From: Roseiarcus sp963782255
GTDB taxonomy: Bacteria > Pseudomonadota > Alphaproteobacteria > Rhizobiales > Beijerinckiaceae
Direction of reading: 5' to 3'
DNA: 64,000 nt
Assembly: GCA_963782255.1 (NCBI GenBank)
Contig: CAWAIS010000001.1
Coordinates: forward strand, 4,526,001 to 4,590,000
The notes under the pieces were generated by a model that was not told the DNA's origin, did no database searches, and worked only from the letters and a program-made list of their open reading frames with translations. Shown here in pieces: positions 51,768 through 60,462 of this stretch. A program made the position numbers and the translations under genes. Numbering within the stretch: the stretch's first letter is position 1; every line of letters begins with the position of its first letter.

Positions 51768-52436
51768 TCAATGCATGCGGAAACCCGCGTCCCGCCGGCG
51801 TCTCCGCCACTCGATGGCGCCCGTACCAACCGCAAGAAAGAGCACGGCGGCCGCTGGAAACAGGAGCGCCCGGAGTCCCAGCCCGTGATGGGCGATTCCG
51901 CCGATCGCGCCGCCCAGGACAAGCGCCATCCAGAACAGGAGATAGGGCAGGCAAGCGGACGCTGGGCCTTCAGAAGCGAGCGCGTCCGCAAGCCTCTCGC
52001 CAAAATTGACCAAGGTCTCGGTGACGTAGGTGAGCGAGGTCTTGGTCTGCCCGGCCTTGTGGAGAACCGAGTTTTGCGCTCCCATCGCGAGCGTCATGAG
52101 GACTCCGGGCCACAAGCCCGAGAGCGGAGCGACGGCGGCCGCGACCAGAAGCGCGGCTTCCGCGAGCAGGATCACGGGCCGGCGCCAGTCCTTCGCCGCG
52201 TTCGCGATGAGCCTCCCGCAGATGATGCCGACGACGAACAGACCCACAAGCGCGCCCGCCGGCGCGGCTTTGCTCGCCGCGAACTCCCCAGCCGCCAGGG
52301 CGAACTGCGTCGAATTCCCGCTCGCGAATGAGACGAACAGATGGCGGAGCGTCAGGAACCCGACTGCGTCGACGAAGCCCGCAATGGCGATGAGGCTCGT
52401 CGCAAGCGTCAGGTCGCCAAGCTCGTCCTCATTCAT
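51768..52436 (-). CDS. DUF1275 (YoaK) family membrane protein
   Basis: ATG 52436 (MNEDELGDLTLATSLIAIAG) is used. The 222-residue protein has six membrane helices with the family motifs GFVDAVGFLTLRHLFVSFASGNST near the N-terminus and MGAQNSVLHKAG and TYVTETLVNFGERLA in the middle. The YoaK/DUF1275 function is unknown; it is a transporter-like inner-membrane protein. Confidence 0.9.
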   Translation of the reverse strand: MNEDELGDLTLATSLIAIAGFVDAVGFLTLRHLFVSFASGNSTQFALAAGEFAASKAAPAGALVGLFVVGIICGRLIANAAKDWRRPVILLAEAALLVAAAVAPLSGLWPGVLMTLAMGAQNSVLHKAGQTKTSLTYVTETLVNFGERLADALASEGPASACLPYLLFWMALVLGGAIGGIAHHGLGLRALLFPAAAVLFLAVGTGAIEWRRRRRDAGFRMH

Positions 52437-52485
52437 CGTGCTTAATCCAGAGAGCGGCGCCTGGCTGCGGATCTCATCCCAGGCG

Positions 52486-52863
52486 CTACTTCGCGCCGAC
52501 AGCACGCTCGAGTTCGCTCTTGCTCATTTTCGAACGGCCCGCAACGCCCTGCTCGCGCGCCTTGTGATAGAGCTCGGCGCGGGTATCGCCGCCGTGCGCG
52601 CCACGCGTTCGTCCCTTGCCTTCGGTCTCGGCCTGAGCCGTCTCGCCGCGGCGCTCCTTTTCCTTCGTCCGGCGCAGATGCTGCTTGTTCTCCTCCGGGC
52701 TCTGCTGGTTCGAGGCGCCGGCTTCGCTGAGCGCAATGGCGATCGCTTGCCGGGGATTCTTGACCTTCTTCCCACTGGTCCCGGAGCGGAGCTCGCCATG
52801 CTTGTATTCATGCATGACCCGTCCGACCGTTTCCTTCTGCGGCTTCGACTGATGAGACGCCAT
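52486..52863 (-). CDS. DUF6496 family protein with C-terminal Rho-N-like segment
   Basis: ATG 52863 has AAGGAGG nine bases upstream. The 125-residue, very hydrophilic protein starts MASHQSKPQKETVGRVMHEY followed by KHGELRSGTSGKKVKNPRQAIAIALSEAGAS, the DUF6496 pattern. The tail TRAELYHKAREQGVAGRSKMSKSELERAV resembles the Rho-N/SAP-like helical hairpin of nucleic-acid-binding proteins. Function is unknown; it is sometimes found among stress-related small proteins. Confidence 0.82.
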   Translation of the reverse strand: MASHQSKPQKETVGRVMHEYKHGELRSGTSGKKVKNPRQAIAIALSEAGASNQQSPEENKQHLRRTKEKERRGETAQAETEGKGRTRGAHGGDTRAELYHKAREQGVAGRSKMSKSELERAVGAK

Positions 52864-53054
52864 GGCGGCGATCCTCCTTGAGTTGGTCCCGAAGACCAAC
52901 GAGTTGCGCTTGAACCGGTTCCAGCCGAGGCGACGCCGGTCAACGCCGCCGCCACAAAAATGGATGCCCCCCGCATCAAGACTGCGCTTGAACTCTCGCG
53001 CGCGGCGGGAAACGGTCGCGCCGCCGTCAAACACGAATCTCCTCGGGGACATCC

Positions 53055-54140
53055 ATGAAAACCAGAGCCGCGGTCTGCCGAGCCTTCGGCGCGCCCCTGA
53101 CCATTGAGACGATTGACCTCGCCGAGCCCGGGCCCGGCGAAGTCCTCATCGAAACCGCGGCCTGCGCCATCTGCCACAGCGACATCTTCTTCATTGACGG
53201 CGCCTGGGGCGGCGCCCTGCCCGCCGTCTATGGCCACGAGGCCGCCGGCGTCGTGCAGGCTGTGGGCGCGGGCGTCACCCGCCTCAAGCCCGGCGATCAT
53301 GTGGTCGCGACCCTCATCCGCTATTGCGGCTTCTGTCCCGCCTGCGCCGAGGGCGCGCCGGTCTTCTGCGAGGAGGTGTTCCCGCTCGACAGGCAGACCC
53401 CGCTCAGCGACCCGGCGGGCAAGCCGATCGTCCACGGCCTGGGCACGGGCGCCTTCGCCGAGCATATGGTCGTCGACGCCTCGCAGGCGATCGCGATCCC
53501 CAAGGACATGAAGCTCGACGCCGCCTCGCTGATCGCCTGCGGCGTGCTGACGGGCATGGGCGCGGTCGTCAATACGGCGAACGTGAAGGCCGGATCGAGC
53601 GCTGTCGTCATCGGGTGCGGTGGCGTCGGCCTCAACGCGATCCAGGGCGCGCGCCTCGCCGGATGCTTGGCCATCATCGCGGTCGACGTGGATCCGGCCA
53701 AGCTCAAGGCCGCGCGCGAATTCGGCGCGACGCATGGCGTCGACGCGCGGCGCGAGGACGTCGCGGCGCGTGTGGCGGAGATCACCGGTGGACGCAAGGC
53801 CGACACGGTGTTCGTGACGGTCGGCGTCAAGGGCGCCGCGGAGCAGGCCGTGTCGCTCATGAAGCGCAACGGCGCGACCGTGCTGGTCGGCATGCCGCCC
53901 TCCGGAGTCACCGCGACGATCGACCCGGCCTGGCTCGCCGCTTACGGTCAACGGATTCTCGGCTCCAAGATGGGCTCCGCCCGGCCGCTCACCGACGTGC
54001 CCAAGATCGTCGCGCTCTATCGCGAGGGGCGGCTCAAGCTCGACGAACTCATCACCGCGCGCTACCCGCTCGAAGCGATCAACGAGGCGGTCGCCTCGTC
54101 GCGCTCCGGCGCTGCGCTGAGAAACGTCATCGTGTTCTGA
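53055..54140 (+). CDS. Zinc-dependent alcohol dehydrogenase (class III-like medium-chain)
   Basis: The 361-residue MDR enzyme has the catalytic zinc site CAICHSDIFFIDG (Cys, then GHEAAG His-Glu), the structural zinc Cys set CGFCPACAEGAPVFC, and the Rossmann motif VVIGCGGVGLNAIQGARLAG. It oxidises an alcohol with NAD(P)+ in the cytoplasm; the substrate is unknown. It is 16 bases from the following enolase-superfamily gene, so a shared catabolic pathway is likely. Confidence 0.9.
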   Translation: MKTRAAVCRAFGAPLTIETIDLAEPGPGEVLIETAACAICHSDIFFIDGAWGGALPAVYGHEAAGVVQAVGAGVTRLKPGDHVVATLIRYCGFCPACAEGAPVFCEEVFPLDRQTPLSDPAGKPIVHGLGTGAFAEHMVVDASQAIAIPKDMKLDAASLIACGVLTGMGAVVNTANVKAGSSAVVIGCGGVGLNAIQGARLAGCLAIIAVDVDPAKLKAAREFGATHGVDARREDVAARVAEITGGRKADTVFVTVGVKGAAEQAVSLMKRNGATVLVGMPPSGVTATIDPAWLAAYGQRILGSKMGSARPLTDVPKIVALYREGRLKLDELITARYPLEAINEAVASSRSGAALRNVIVF

Positions 54141-54156
54141 AAGGGGCCGCGGACCC

Positions 54157-55368
54157 ATGAAAATCGCCGAACTCAAAACCTTCGTCGTCGGCAATCCGCC
54201 GCCCGCATTTGGGGGACGATACTTCGTATTCCTGAAGCTCAAGACCGCCTGCGGGATCGAGGGCGTGGGCGAGGTCTATGCGGCGAGCTTCGCCCCGAAG
54301 GCCCTCGTCGCGATGATCGAGGACGTGTTCGAGCGCCACGTCATCGGGAGCGATCCGTTCCGGATCGAGACCATGTGGCGCAACGTCTATGGACGCGGCT
54401 ATACGCTCAGGCCCGACGTGTCGCTGATGGGCGTCCTCTCGGGCGTCGAGATGGCGCTCATGGACATCGTCGGCAAGGCGGTCGGAAAGCCTGTCTACGA
54501 GCTTCTCGGCGGCAAGGTCCACGAGCAGCTCAGGAGCTACACCTATCTCTATCCGGACGAGCCGGGCTCGCACGCCTATTCCGACAGCCCAGTCTATTCC
54601 GTCCCGAGCGCCGCCGCCGAGCGGGCGCTCAAGTATCTGGCGCAGGGGTTCACCGCGGTGAAGTTCGACCCCGCCGGCCCCTACTCCACCTTCGACCCGC
54701 GCCAGCCGAGCCTCGAGCGGCTCGCGCTCAGCGAAGCCTTCATGAAGACCCTGCGCGAGGCGGTCGGGACGAAGTGCGACCTCCTGTTCGGGACGCACGG
54801 CCAATTCACCGTCTCGGGCGCGCTGCGCCTCGCCCGCCGGATCGAACCCTACGAACCCTTATGGTTCGAGGAGCCGACGCCGCCCGAGGCGCCGGAGGAA
54901 ATGGCGAGAGTCGCAGCGCTTTGCCGCATGCCGATCGCGACCGGCGAACGGCTCACGACCAAATACGAGTTCGCCCGCGTGCTCGAGACCGGCGCCGCGT
55001 CGATCCTGCAGATGAACCTCGGCCGGGTCGGCGGCATCCTGGAGGCAAAGAAGATCGCCGCAATGGCGGAGGCGCATTACGCGCAGATCGCGCCCCATCT
55101 CTATTGCGGGCCGGTCGTCGGCGCGGCCAACATCCAGCTCGCGACTTGCAGCCCGAACTTCCTCATTCTCGAGAGCATCGAGCGCTGGGACGGCTTCCAC
55201 GCCGCGATCCTGAAGAAACCGATCCGTTGGGAGGACGGCTATGTCATTCCACCGGAGGAGCCGGGGCTTGGCGTCGAGCTCGACGAGGAGGTCGCTCTAG
55301 GCCACCCATGGGAGGGGACGGCGCTGCATCTCGTGCCGCGCTTCGGCCCCGTGCAGGCGCCCGACTGA
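54157..55368 (+). CDS. Mandelate racemase/muconate lactonizing enzyme-family (sugar-acid dehydratase-like) protein
   Basis: The 403-residue protein has an N-terminal capping domain and a TIM barrel. Visible are SLMGVLSGVEMALMDIVGKAVGKPVYELLGG, TAVKFDPAGPY (barrel Lys), CDLLFGTHGQFT with a metal ligand, EPLWFEEPTPPE (metal Glu), and IATGERLTTKYEF (metal Glu) then ILQMNLGRVGGI and IAPHLYCGP with the barrel His. The pattern fits a D-galactonate/mannonate dehydratase-like subgroup. The substrate cannot be fixed. Confidence 0.88.
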   Translation: MKIAELKTFVVGNPPPAFGGRYFVFLKLKTACGIEGVGEVYAASFAPKALVAMIEDVFERHVIGSDPFRIETMWRNVYGRGYTLRPDVSLMGVLSGVEMALMDIVGKAVGKPVYELLGGKVHEQLRSYTYLYPDEPGSHAYSDSPVYSVPSAAAERALKYLAQGFTAVKFDPAGPYSTFDPRQPSLERLALSEAFMKTLREAVGTKCDLLFGTHGQFTVSGALRLARRIEPYEPLWFEEPTPPEAPEEMARVAALCRMPIATGERLTTKYEFARVLETGAASILQMNLGRVGGILEAKKIAAMAEAHYAQIAPHLYCGPVVGAANIQLATCSPNFLILESIERWDGFHAAILKKPIRWEDGYVIPPEEPGLGVELDEEVALGHPWEGTALHLVPRFGPVQAPD

Positions 55369-55382
55369 CCGCTCGACGAGCC

Positions 55383-56291
55383 TCAGTGCTTGGGCCCCAT
55401 CAGCCAGTTGCCGTTCTCGGCGCACCAGACGTGATTGTGGAGATTGGCGATCCACTGCCGGCCGGAAGCCGTCAAGGCCAGATATTTGATCCCCTCCTCG
55501 ATATGCACCGCCACGAGCTCGGAGAAGAACGCCGGATATTTGTCGACGAGGTCCGCCGGCAACTCGTAGCCGAACTGGCGATTGGTGCCGAGCTCCTCGA
55601 ATTCCCAATAAAGCGCGTTCGCCTTTTTCGGGTAGAGCGGGTCGCCGAGCTGGCCGATCAGGTCGGCGGCGAGAACGAGCCTCGGCTCAAGGCCGGGTTT
55701 CTTGCCGTCGAGATTCGGCGGAAAGCGAGTGAGCTCGATCGCCTCGGCGACCCGCGCAGGATCGATATACGGCGAACTGCCCAGCCGCTCATATACGAAC
55801 AGCTTCGAGCGATCGACATGATAGGGCGCGAGCGCGGCGTCGGAGGCCCCGCGCGGAAGCGTCACCGTCTTGCCATCCTGATTGACCACGAATTCGGTCA
55901 GCGTGTCGCCGCTCAATACGCCGCGCACGAAGCCGATATCGTGCAAGAGGCAGGCGCAGATGAGATGCGAATAATCGTCCGCTTCCAGGCGGTGGGAAAG
56001 CGTACGCCCCCGCAGGATATCTCGCCCTACGGCCGTGACCAGCATCGTATGCTCAAAGTTATGGTAGAGCGCATCGCTGCGAGCTATGCACTCGATCGTG
56101 CTTTGCGCGAGCGAGCCTAAGCGCTCGGCCCTGTCGTTGAGGGCGGGGCCAAAAATATCACGGAAGTCGTTGGCAATGAATTTGGCAAGCTTCTTGGCCG
56201 CCACGGCCGCTATTGTTTCCACGTCGTCGACCCCAGGAAGCAAGCGGCCAATTTGATCCGTTTTGAACGGCCAGCGTCCGAGGTACCACAT
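55383..56291 (-). CDS. HD-domain phosphohydrolase
   Basis: The 302-residue protein contains an HD domain (about 75-200): YHNFEHTMLVTAVGRDIL and ICACLLHDIGFVRGVLSGD with the His-Asp pair. Acidic/basic helices follow, with EFEELGTNRQFGYELP and KYLALTASGRQWIANLHNH near the end. Metal-dependent phosphohydrolase activity is expected, possibly on nucleotides. It converges with the enolase-family gene. Confidence 0.85.
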   Translation of the reverse strand: MWYLGRWPFKTDQIGRLLPGVDDVETIAAVAAKKLAKFIANDFRDIFGPALNDRAERLGSLAQSTIECIARSDALYHNFEHTMLVTAVGRDILRGRTLSHRLEADDYSHLICACLLHDIGFVRGVLSGDTLTEFVVNQDGKTVTLPRGASDAALAPYHVDRSKLFVYERLGSSPYIDPARVAEAIELTRFPPNLDGKKPGLEPRLVLAADLIGQLGDPLYPKKANALYWEFEELGTNRQFGYELPADLVDKYPAFFSELVAVHIEEGIKYLALTASGRQWIANLHNHVWCAENGNWLMGPKH

Positions 56292-56420
56292 TTAGTGCAT
56301 GCCAAGCCTGAGCGCTAGAGCCCGCAAAGACCAGCCTTTTTGGGGAGAGCCGCCGCTTGCCCGAGACGCCTGAGGGTCTATTGTGGTCGCAGATATTTGA
56401 CGCTTTGATGGCGGGCGATC

Positions 56421-57332
56421 ATGCGGTACGGCTTCATCGGACTGGGCAATCTTGGCGGGGCGCTGGCCGCGAGCCTCCGGCGCGCCGGCTTCGACTTGCA
56501 TGTATACGAGGTCGACCACAAGACCGCGAAGCCGCTCCTGGCTCAGGGCGCGGTCTGGTCGGAGTCCCCGCGCGCGCTCGCGATGAGCGTCGATGCGGTC
56601 GTGACCTGCCTGCCCTCGCCCGCGGCGTCCGAGCGGGTGCTGACCGATCCTGACGGCCTTCTCGCCGGCCTGAAGCCCGGCTCGACCTGGATCGAGATGA
56701 GCACCAACGATTCGGATGCGATCCAGCGCCTCGCGGCGATCGCCGCGGAAAAGGGGGTCTTCACGCTCGAGGCGCCGGTGACCGGCGGCGTCCACAAGGC
56801 GGCCGCCGGCGAGGTCGCCGTCATCGTCGGCGGCGAAGCCTCGCTGTTCGAGCGCCACCGCGCGGCCCTCGAGGCGATGGGACGGCCAATCTTTCACGTC
56901 GGCCCGCTGGGCGCCGCCTCGGTGATGAAGGTGATCACCAACATGCTCGCCTTCGTCCATCTGATCGCGGCGGGCGAGGCCTTGATGCTCGCCAAGCGCG
57001 GCGGGCTCGATCTCGCCCAGGCCTATCACGTCATCAACGCGAGTTCGGGCGCGAGCTTCGTGCACGAGACCGAGTTGCAGCTCGTGCTCAACGGCTCCTA
57101 CAACGTCGGCTTCACCATGGAGCTCGCGTGCAAGGACCTGAGCTTCGCCATGGCGCTCGGGCGCGAACTCGGGGTGCCGCTCGATCTCGCGGCGATCACG
57201 TCCCAGACTTTCATCCGCGCGCGTGAGGCTTACGGCGGCGGCGCGCAATCGACGCAGGTCGTGAAGCTCCTCGAGGACGCGCTGCACACGGATTTGCGCG
57301 CGCCCGGCTTTCCGGCGGAATTGAAGCTGTAG
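56421..57332 (+). CDS. NAD(P)-dependent beta-hydroxyacid dehydrogenase (3-hydroxyisobutyrate/tartronate-semialdehyde type)
   Basis: The 303-residue enzyme has GFIGLGNLGGALAASL at the N-terminus, WIEMSTND (substrate motif variant), LEAPVTGGVHKAAAGEVAVIVGG, and SVMKVITNMLAFVHLIAAGEAL with the catalytic Lys (VMKV). The C-terminal domain is the expected helical dimerisation unit. The substrate is a short beta-hydroxyacid. It is co-directional with the alcohol dehydrogenase block but separated by the reverse-strand HD gene. Confidence 0.9.
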   Translation: MRYGFIGLGNLGGALAASLRRAGFDLHVYEVDHKTAKPLLAQGAVWSESPRALAMSVDAVVTCLPSPAASERVLTDPDGLLAGLKPGSTWIEMSTNDSDAIQRLAAIAAEKGVFTLEAPVTGGVHKAAAGEVAVIVGGEASLFERHRAALEAMGRPIFHVGPLGAASVMKVITNMLAFVHLIAAGEALMLAKRGGLDLAQAYHVINASSGASFVHETELQLVLNGSYNVGFTMELACKDLSFAMALGRELGVPLDLAAITSQTFIRAREAYGGGAQSTQVVKLLEDALHTDLRAPGFPAELKL

Positions 57333-57766
57333 CCTATTTGTAAAATCAACAGGGCCCACGGTCGGGGCAGCCGTGGGGAATGGCCGCCCTCCCCAGACCC
57401 ATCGGCGCCGCGAGACGCCAGACGGCGACAACGCTCAATGGATGCGCTTGCCTGTCGAATTCCTGCAAGGCGCCTCGCGAGGTCATCGCGTCGAGCAGGT
57501 TTCGCTGCCGCCGCCACGGGTCAGGGTCGCGTTCCGCCCCTTGATCCAGAATTCGATGTCGTTGTTGGCGTAGCGCCCGCCATCGGCGGACATCACTTGC
57601 GGCAATGTGATGTTGCGCCCCGTTTCGAAGGTCAATTTGACGCGCCCCCGCGCCGCGCTGGGCGGGGAGAACTGGGCGGTCAGCTTCGTGCCGCCGCTGC
57701 ACGCATAATGCGCTTCGGCGGCAAAGGCATTGGCGTTGGACGCAAGGATCGCGACGGCGGCCCTAA

Positions 57767-58704
57767 GAGCCCGTCCGGGAACTTAACGAATTGTTGGAAT
57801 CGCTTATGATTCAAGGAAGGCGGCCCGAATCGCTTGGGGGGGTCGCTGATGTGGACCAACGAAAATCGCGCTCGCTACGACCGCAGTCGGCTGCGCTATC
57901 CGAGCGATCTGACCGACGCGGAATGGGCGCATGTCGAGCCGTTCATTCCACCGGCCAAGCGCGGCGGCAACCGACGTCATGTCGATGAGCGCGAGGTCGT
58001 CAACGGCCTGATGTATGTCCTGAGCACCGGCTGCCAATGGCGCGCCGTGCCGAAGGACCTGCCGCCGCGTTCGACGCTTTACGATTACTTCGATCGCTGG
58101 AGTTGGGACGGCACGCTCGATCGCATCCACGACGCGCTCTACGTGAAGTGTCGCGAAGCGGCCGCTCGCGAGGCGAGCCCGACCGCCGCGATCATCGACA
58201 GCCAGAGCGTCAAGAGCGCGGAAAAAGGGGGACCTGCATCGATCCGGCGGGTTACGACGCCGGCAAGAAAATCATGGGCAAAAAGCGCCACATCCTCGTC
58301 GATACGCAGGGCCTGTTGATGCATGCGATCGTCCACGCCGCCGACATCCAGGACCGCGACGGCGGCGCGGCGCTGATGGCGACCTTGTTCGGCGCCTTTC
58401 CGTTCCTGACCAGGCTCTTTGCCGACGGCGGCTATCGAGGGCCGCAATTTCAGACCGCCATCGGACGAACTCTGGCGCGCGTGAAGGTCGAGATCGTCAA
58501 GCGATCGGATCAGGCCAAGGCCTTCGTCGTCCTGCCCAAGCGCTGGATCGGCGAACGCACCTTTGCCTGGCTCGGCCGCTGCCGACGGCTGGCCAAGGAC
58601 TGGGAATGCCTCAACCGCAAGGCGCTCGCGTTCCTCCGCCTCGCTTCCATCCGCCTCATGCTGCGAAAACTATGCAATCCCACATGATGTTTCCGGACAA
58701 ACTC
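57767..58704 (+). mobile_element. Complete IS5-family (IS427-like) insertion sequence
   Basis: The 938-bp element has ends GAGCCCGTCCGGGAAC (left) and GAGTTTGTCCGGAAAC (right, reverse complement), 12 of 16 identical. TAA flanks it directly at 57764-57766 and 58705-58707. It carries a two-frame transposase on the plus strand and interrupts the mliC gene. Confidence 0.93.
57849..58687 (+). CDS. IS5-family transposase made by -1 frameshifting
   Basis: The first frame from ATG 57849 (MWTNENRARYDRSRLRYPSD) encodes the DUF4096-like N-terminal domain with GCQWRAVPKDLPPRSTLYDY and the first catalytic acid in AAIIDSQSVKSAEKGG. It then reaches an A5G5 slip site (58222-58231) and the -1 frame continues CIDPAGYDAGKKIMGKKRH and FPFLTRLFADGGYRGPQF (second Asp), KRSDQ and ERTFAWLGRCRRLAKDWE (third acid). 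Both halves are intact, so the element may transpose. Confidence 0.9.
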
Positions 58705-58792
58705 TAAGCAACGTCCGTGTCAAGATTATAGCCATCACTCTTATTTCCGAGTTTAGGTTTGTGGCGGGGAACCAAGCGCTGGCTTCTGACCT

Positions 58793-59599
58793 CTACCCAA
58801 ACCTGAAGCCGGAGATCGTCTTGCCGGCGATCACGTCCTTAAAATCGTGGCGGCCGGGGCTGTCGCCCGCGGCGCCCGCGACCACCATGAGCGGCAGAAG
58901 GTGTTCCTCGCGCGGATGGCACGCGCGGGCCGCGGGGGCTTTGTCCCAAGCACTCAGCCGCGCTTCGCGCTCGGCCGGCGACGCCTTGGCGGTTTCGTCA
59001 AGCCACGTGTCGAAGGCGGCCGAGGCGCCTTCGCCGCCGTCGAAGAAATGGCGGAGGTCGTGGTAGCTCATGCCGCTGCCGACGATCGCGACACCCTCAT
59101 CGCGCAAGGGCGCGAGCGCCTTGCCAAGAGAGATGTGGAAGGCCGGATCGAGATCCTTGCGCAAGGACAGCATGACGACCGGGATCTCTGCCTTCGGATC
59201 GACGATGAGGAACGGCACGAAGACGCCGTGGTCGAAACCGCGCTCGCCATCGGTCGCGACCGGCAATCCCGCGGCCTCGATCAGGCGCTTGACTTCCCAT
59301 GCGACATCCGGCGCGCCGGGCGCCGGATAGCTCAGCTTATAGGTGTGCTCGGGGAAGCCGTAATAGTCGTAGAGCATGCCGGGCTTTGCGTTGACGCTGA
59401 CTGTCGGCTCAGCGGCTTCCCAATGCGCGGTGACAACCAGAAACGCCTTGGGCCGCTCCGGCAGCGAGGCGACCAGTCCGGCGAGATAGTCGCGAAGCTT
59501 GTCCCAGGCGTGCGGCCCGAAGGGAGGGGGAAACTCCATCCAGAAGCACGGGCCCCCGCCGTGGGGGATGAAGATCGCGGGCTGGCGGACAGCGGACAT
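58793..59599 (-). CDS. DODA-type (class III extradiol, LigB-like) aromatic-ring-opening dioxygenase
   Basis: The 268-residue protein shows the DODA/LigB pattern: PAIFIPHGGGPCFW with a metal His near the N-terminus, VTAHWEAAEPTVS with the second His, LYDYYGFPEHTYKLSYPAPG, GFDHGVFVPFLIV with the catalytic His, and HPREEHLLPLMVVAGAAGD near the C-terminus. Such non-heme iron or zinc enzymes open catechol-type rings such as DOPA. Substrate is unknown. It may extend the aromatic metabolism suggested by the hydroxylase at 22.5 kb. Confidence 0.9.
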   Translation of the reverse strand: MSAVRQPAIFIPHGGGPCFWMEFPPPFGPHAWDKLRDYLAGLVASLPERPKAFLVVTAHWEAAEPTVSVNAKPGMLYDYYGFPEHTYKLSYPAPGAPDVAWEVKRLIEAAGLPVATDGERGFDHGVFVPFLIVDPKAEIPVVMLSLRKDLDPAFHISLGKALAPLRDEGVAIVGSGMSYHDLRHFFDGGEGASAAFDTWLDETAKASPAEREARLSAWDKAPAARACHPREEHLLPLMVVAGAAGDSPGRHDFKDVIAGKTISGFRFG

Positions 59600-59721
59600 C
59601 GAGGCCTCGGATTCGCAAAGTTTGCGCTGTAGTTAATCTTAGAGGAGCGGAAGGGCAACGGCGCCAGCTCAAGACGCGCAATGGCCTCTATGGACGCGAA
59701 AGGTTTCGCCCCCGCCGCCCG

Positions 59722-60462
59722 CTACGCCGCGTCGTGGAAGATGACGCCGAGCGTGAAGCGCTCGCCGCTGCGCAACCGGCTGATGCCGTGGCGCACGTTG
59801 ACGCGATAGGGTCCGCGGGACCCTTGCGCGGGCCGTTCGCGAACGGCGAAGACGACGCCGTCACCCTGGCGCAAGCTCACGACCTCGGCGCGCGACTGCA
59901 TGCGCGGCCGCTGCTCGGTCAGGACGAACTCACCGCCTGTGAAGTCTCGGCCGGGCTCGGACAGGAGGATCGCGACCTGGAGCGGAAAGACGTGCTCGCC
60001 GTAGATGTCCTGATGGAGGCAATTGAAGTCGCCGGGCCCATAGCGGAGGAGCAACGGCGTCGGCTTCGTCTGGCCCGCCGCATGGCAGCGCGCGCGGAAG
60101 GCGTCGTGTTCGGCGGGATAGCGGACGGGGAGGCCAAGAGCGGCGTTCCAGCGGTCGGCGATCGGCGCGAGCCGCGGATAGAGGCCGCGGCGCAGCGCGG
60201 CGACCATATCCGGCAGCGGATCGGCGAAGTACTTGTACTCGCCTTGGCCGAACCCGTGCCGCGCCATCACGATGCGGGAACGGAAGCGCGCATCCTCGGG
60301 GTAGAGCGCGGCGAGGTCGCGGCAAGCCTCCGGCGAAAGCAGCTTCGGCGCGACCGCCGAGCCGAACTTGTCAAGTTCCGCCTCGAGCGCCGGCCAGTCG
60401 AGCGCGTCGGCGCCGCTGCACCCCTCTCCCTTTGGGAGAGGGGTTGGGGTGAGGGTCCGCAT
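59722..60462 (-). CDS. 2-oxoglutarate/Fe(II)-dependent oxygenase (AlkB/2OG-FeII family), downstream partner of ada
   Basis: ATG 60462 shares a base with the ada stop (TGATG). Of 246 residues, the facial-triad region reads LLRYGPGDFNCLHQDIYGEHVFPLQVAILLS (His-x-Asp), and VRHGISRLRSGERFTLGVIFHDA supplies the distal His and Arg. With ada upstream, a role in oxidative dealkylation of alkylated DNA or bases is inferred. The first 15 residues (TLTPTPLPKGEG) are encoded by a genomic palindromic repeat rather than by a conserved domain. Confidence 0.85.
   Translation of the reverse strand: MRTLTPTPLPKGEGCSGADALDWPALEAELDKFGSAVAPKLLSPEACRDLAALYPEDARFRSRIVMARHGFGQGEYKYFADPLPDMVAALRRGLYPRLAPIADRWNAALGLPVRYPAEHDAFRARCHAAGQTKPTPLLLRYGPGDFNCLHQDIYGEHVFPLQVAILLSEPGRDFTGGEFVLTEQRPRMQSRAEVVSLRQGDGVVFAVRERPAQGSRGPYRVNVRHGISRLRSGERFTLGVIFHDAA
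60421..60456. repeat. Palindromic repeat spanning the ada / 2OG-oxygenase junction
   Basis: CCCCTCTCCC (60421-60430) and GGGAGAGGGG (60434-60443) form a hairpin followed by GTTGGGGTGAGGG, the same family as 33237-33368. It lies in the coding start of the 2OG-oxygenase and is translated. Confidence 0.85.

Larger units (their letters stand above)
57483..58735 (-). pseudogene. mliC: MliC-family lysozyme inhibitor gene interrupted by an IS5-family element
   Basis: Reverse-strand 58735-58705 encodes the start MAIILTRTLLR. After removal of the element and one TAA copy the frame continues exactly as AAVAILASNANAFAAEA then HYACSGGTKL. The tail is LPQVMSADGGRYANNDIEFW then IKGRNATLTRGG and a final Cys (ETC) before the stop at 57485-57483. 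The Y-x-C start, RY...FW-x-K core and late Cys match MliC (membrane-bound inhibitor of c-type lysozyme). The intact gene would give about 103 residues with a signal peptide. The insertion removes the signal peptide from the rest. Confidence 0.86.
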
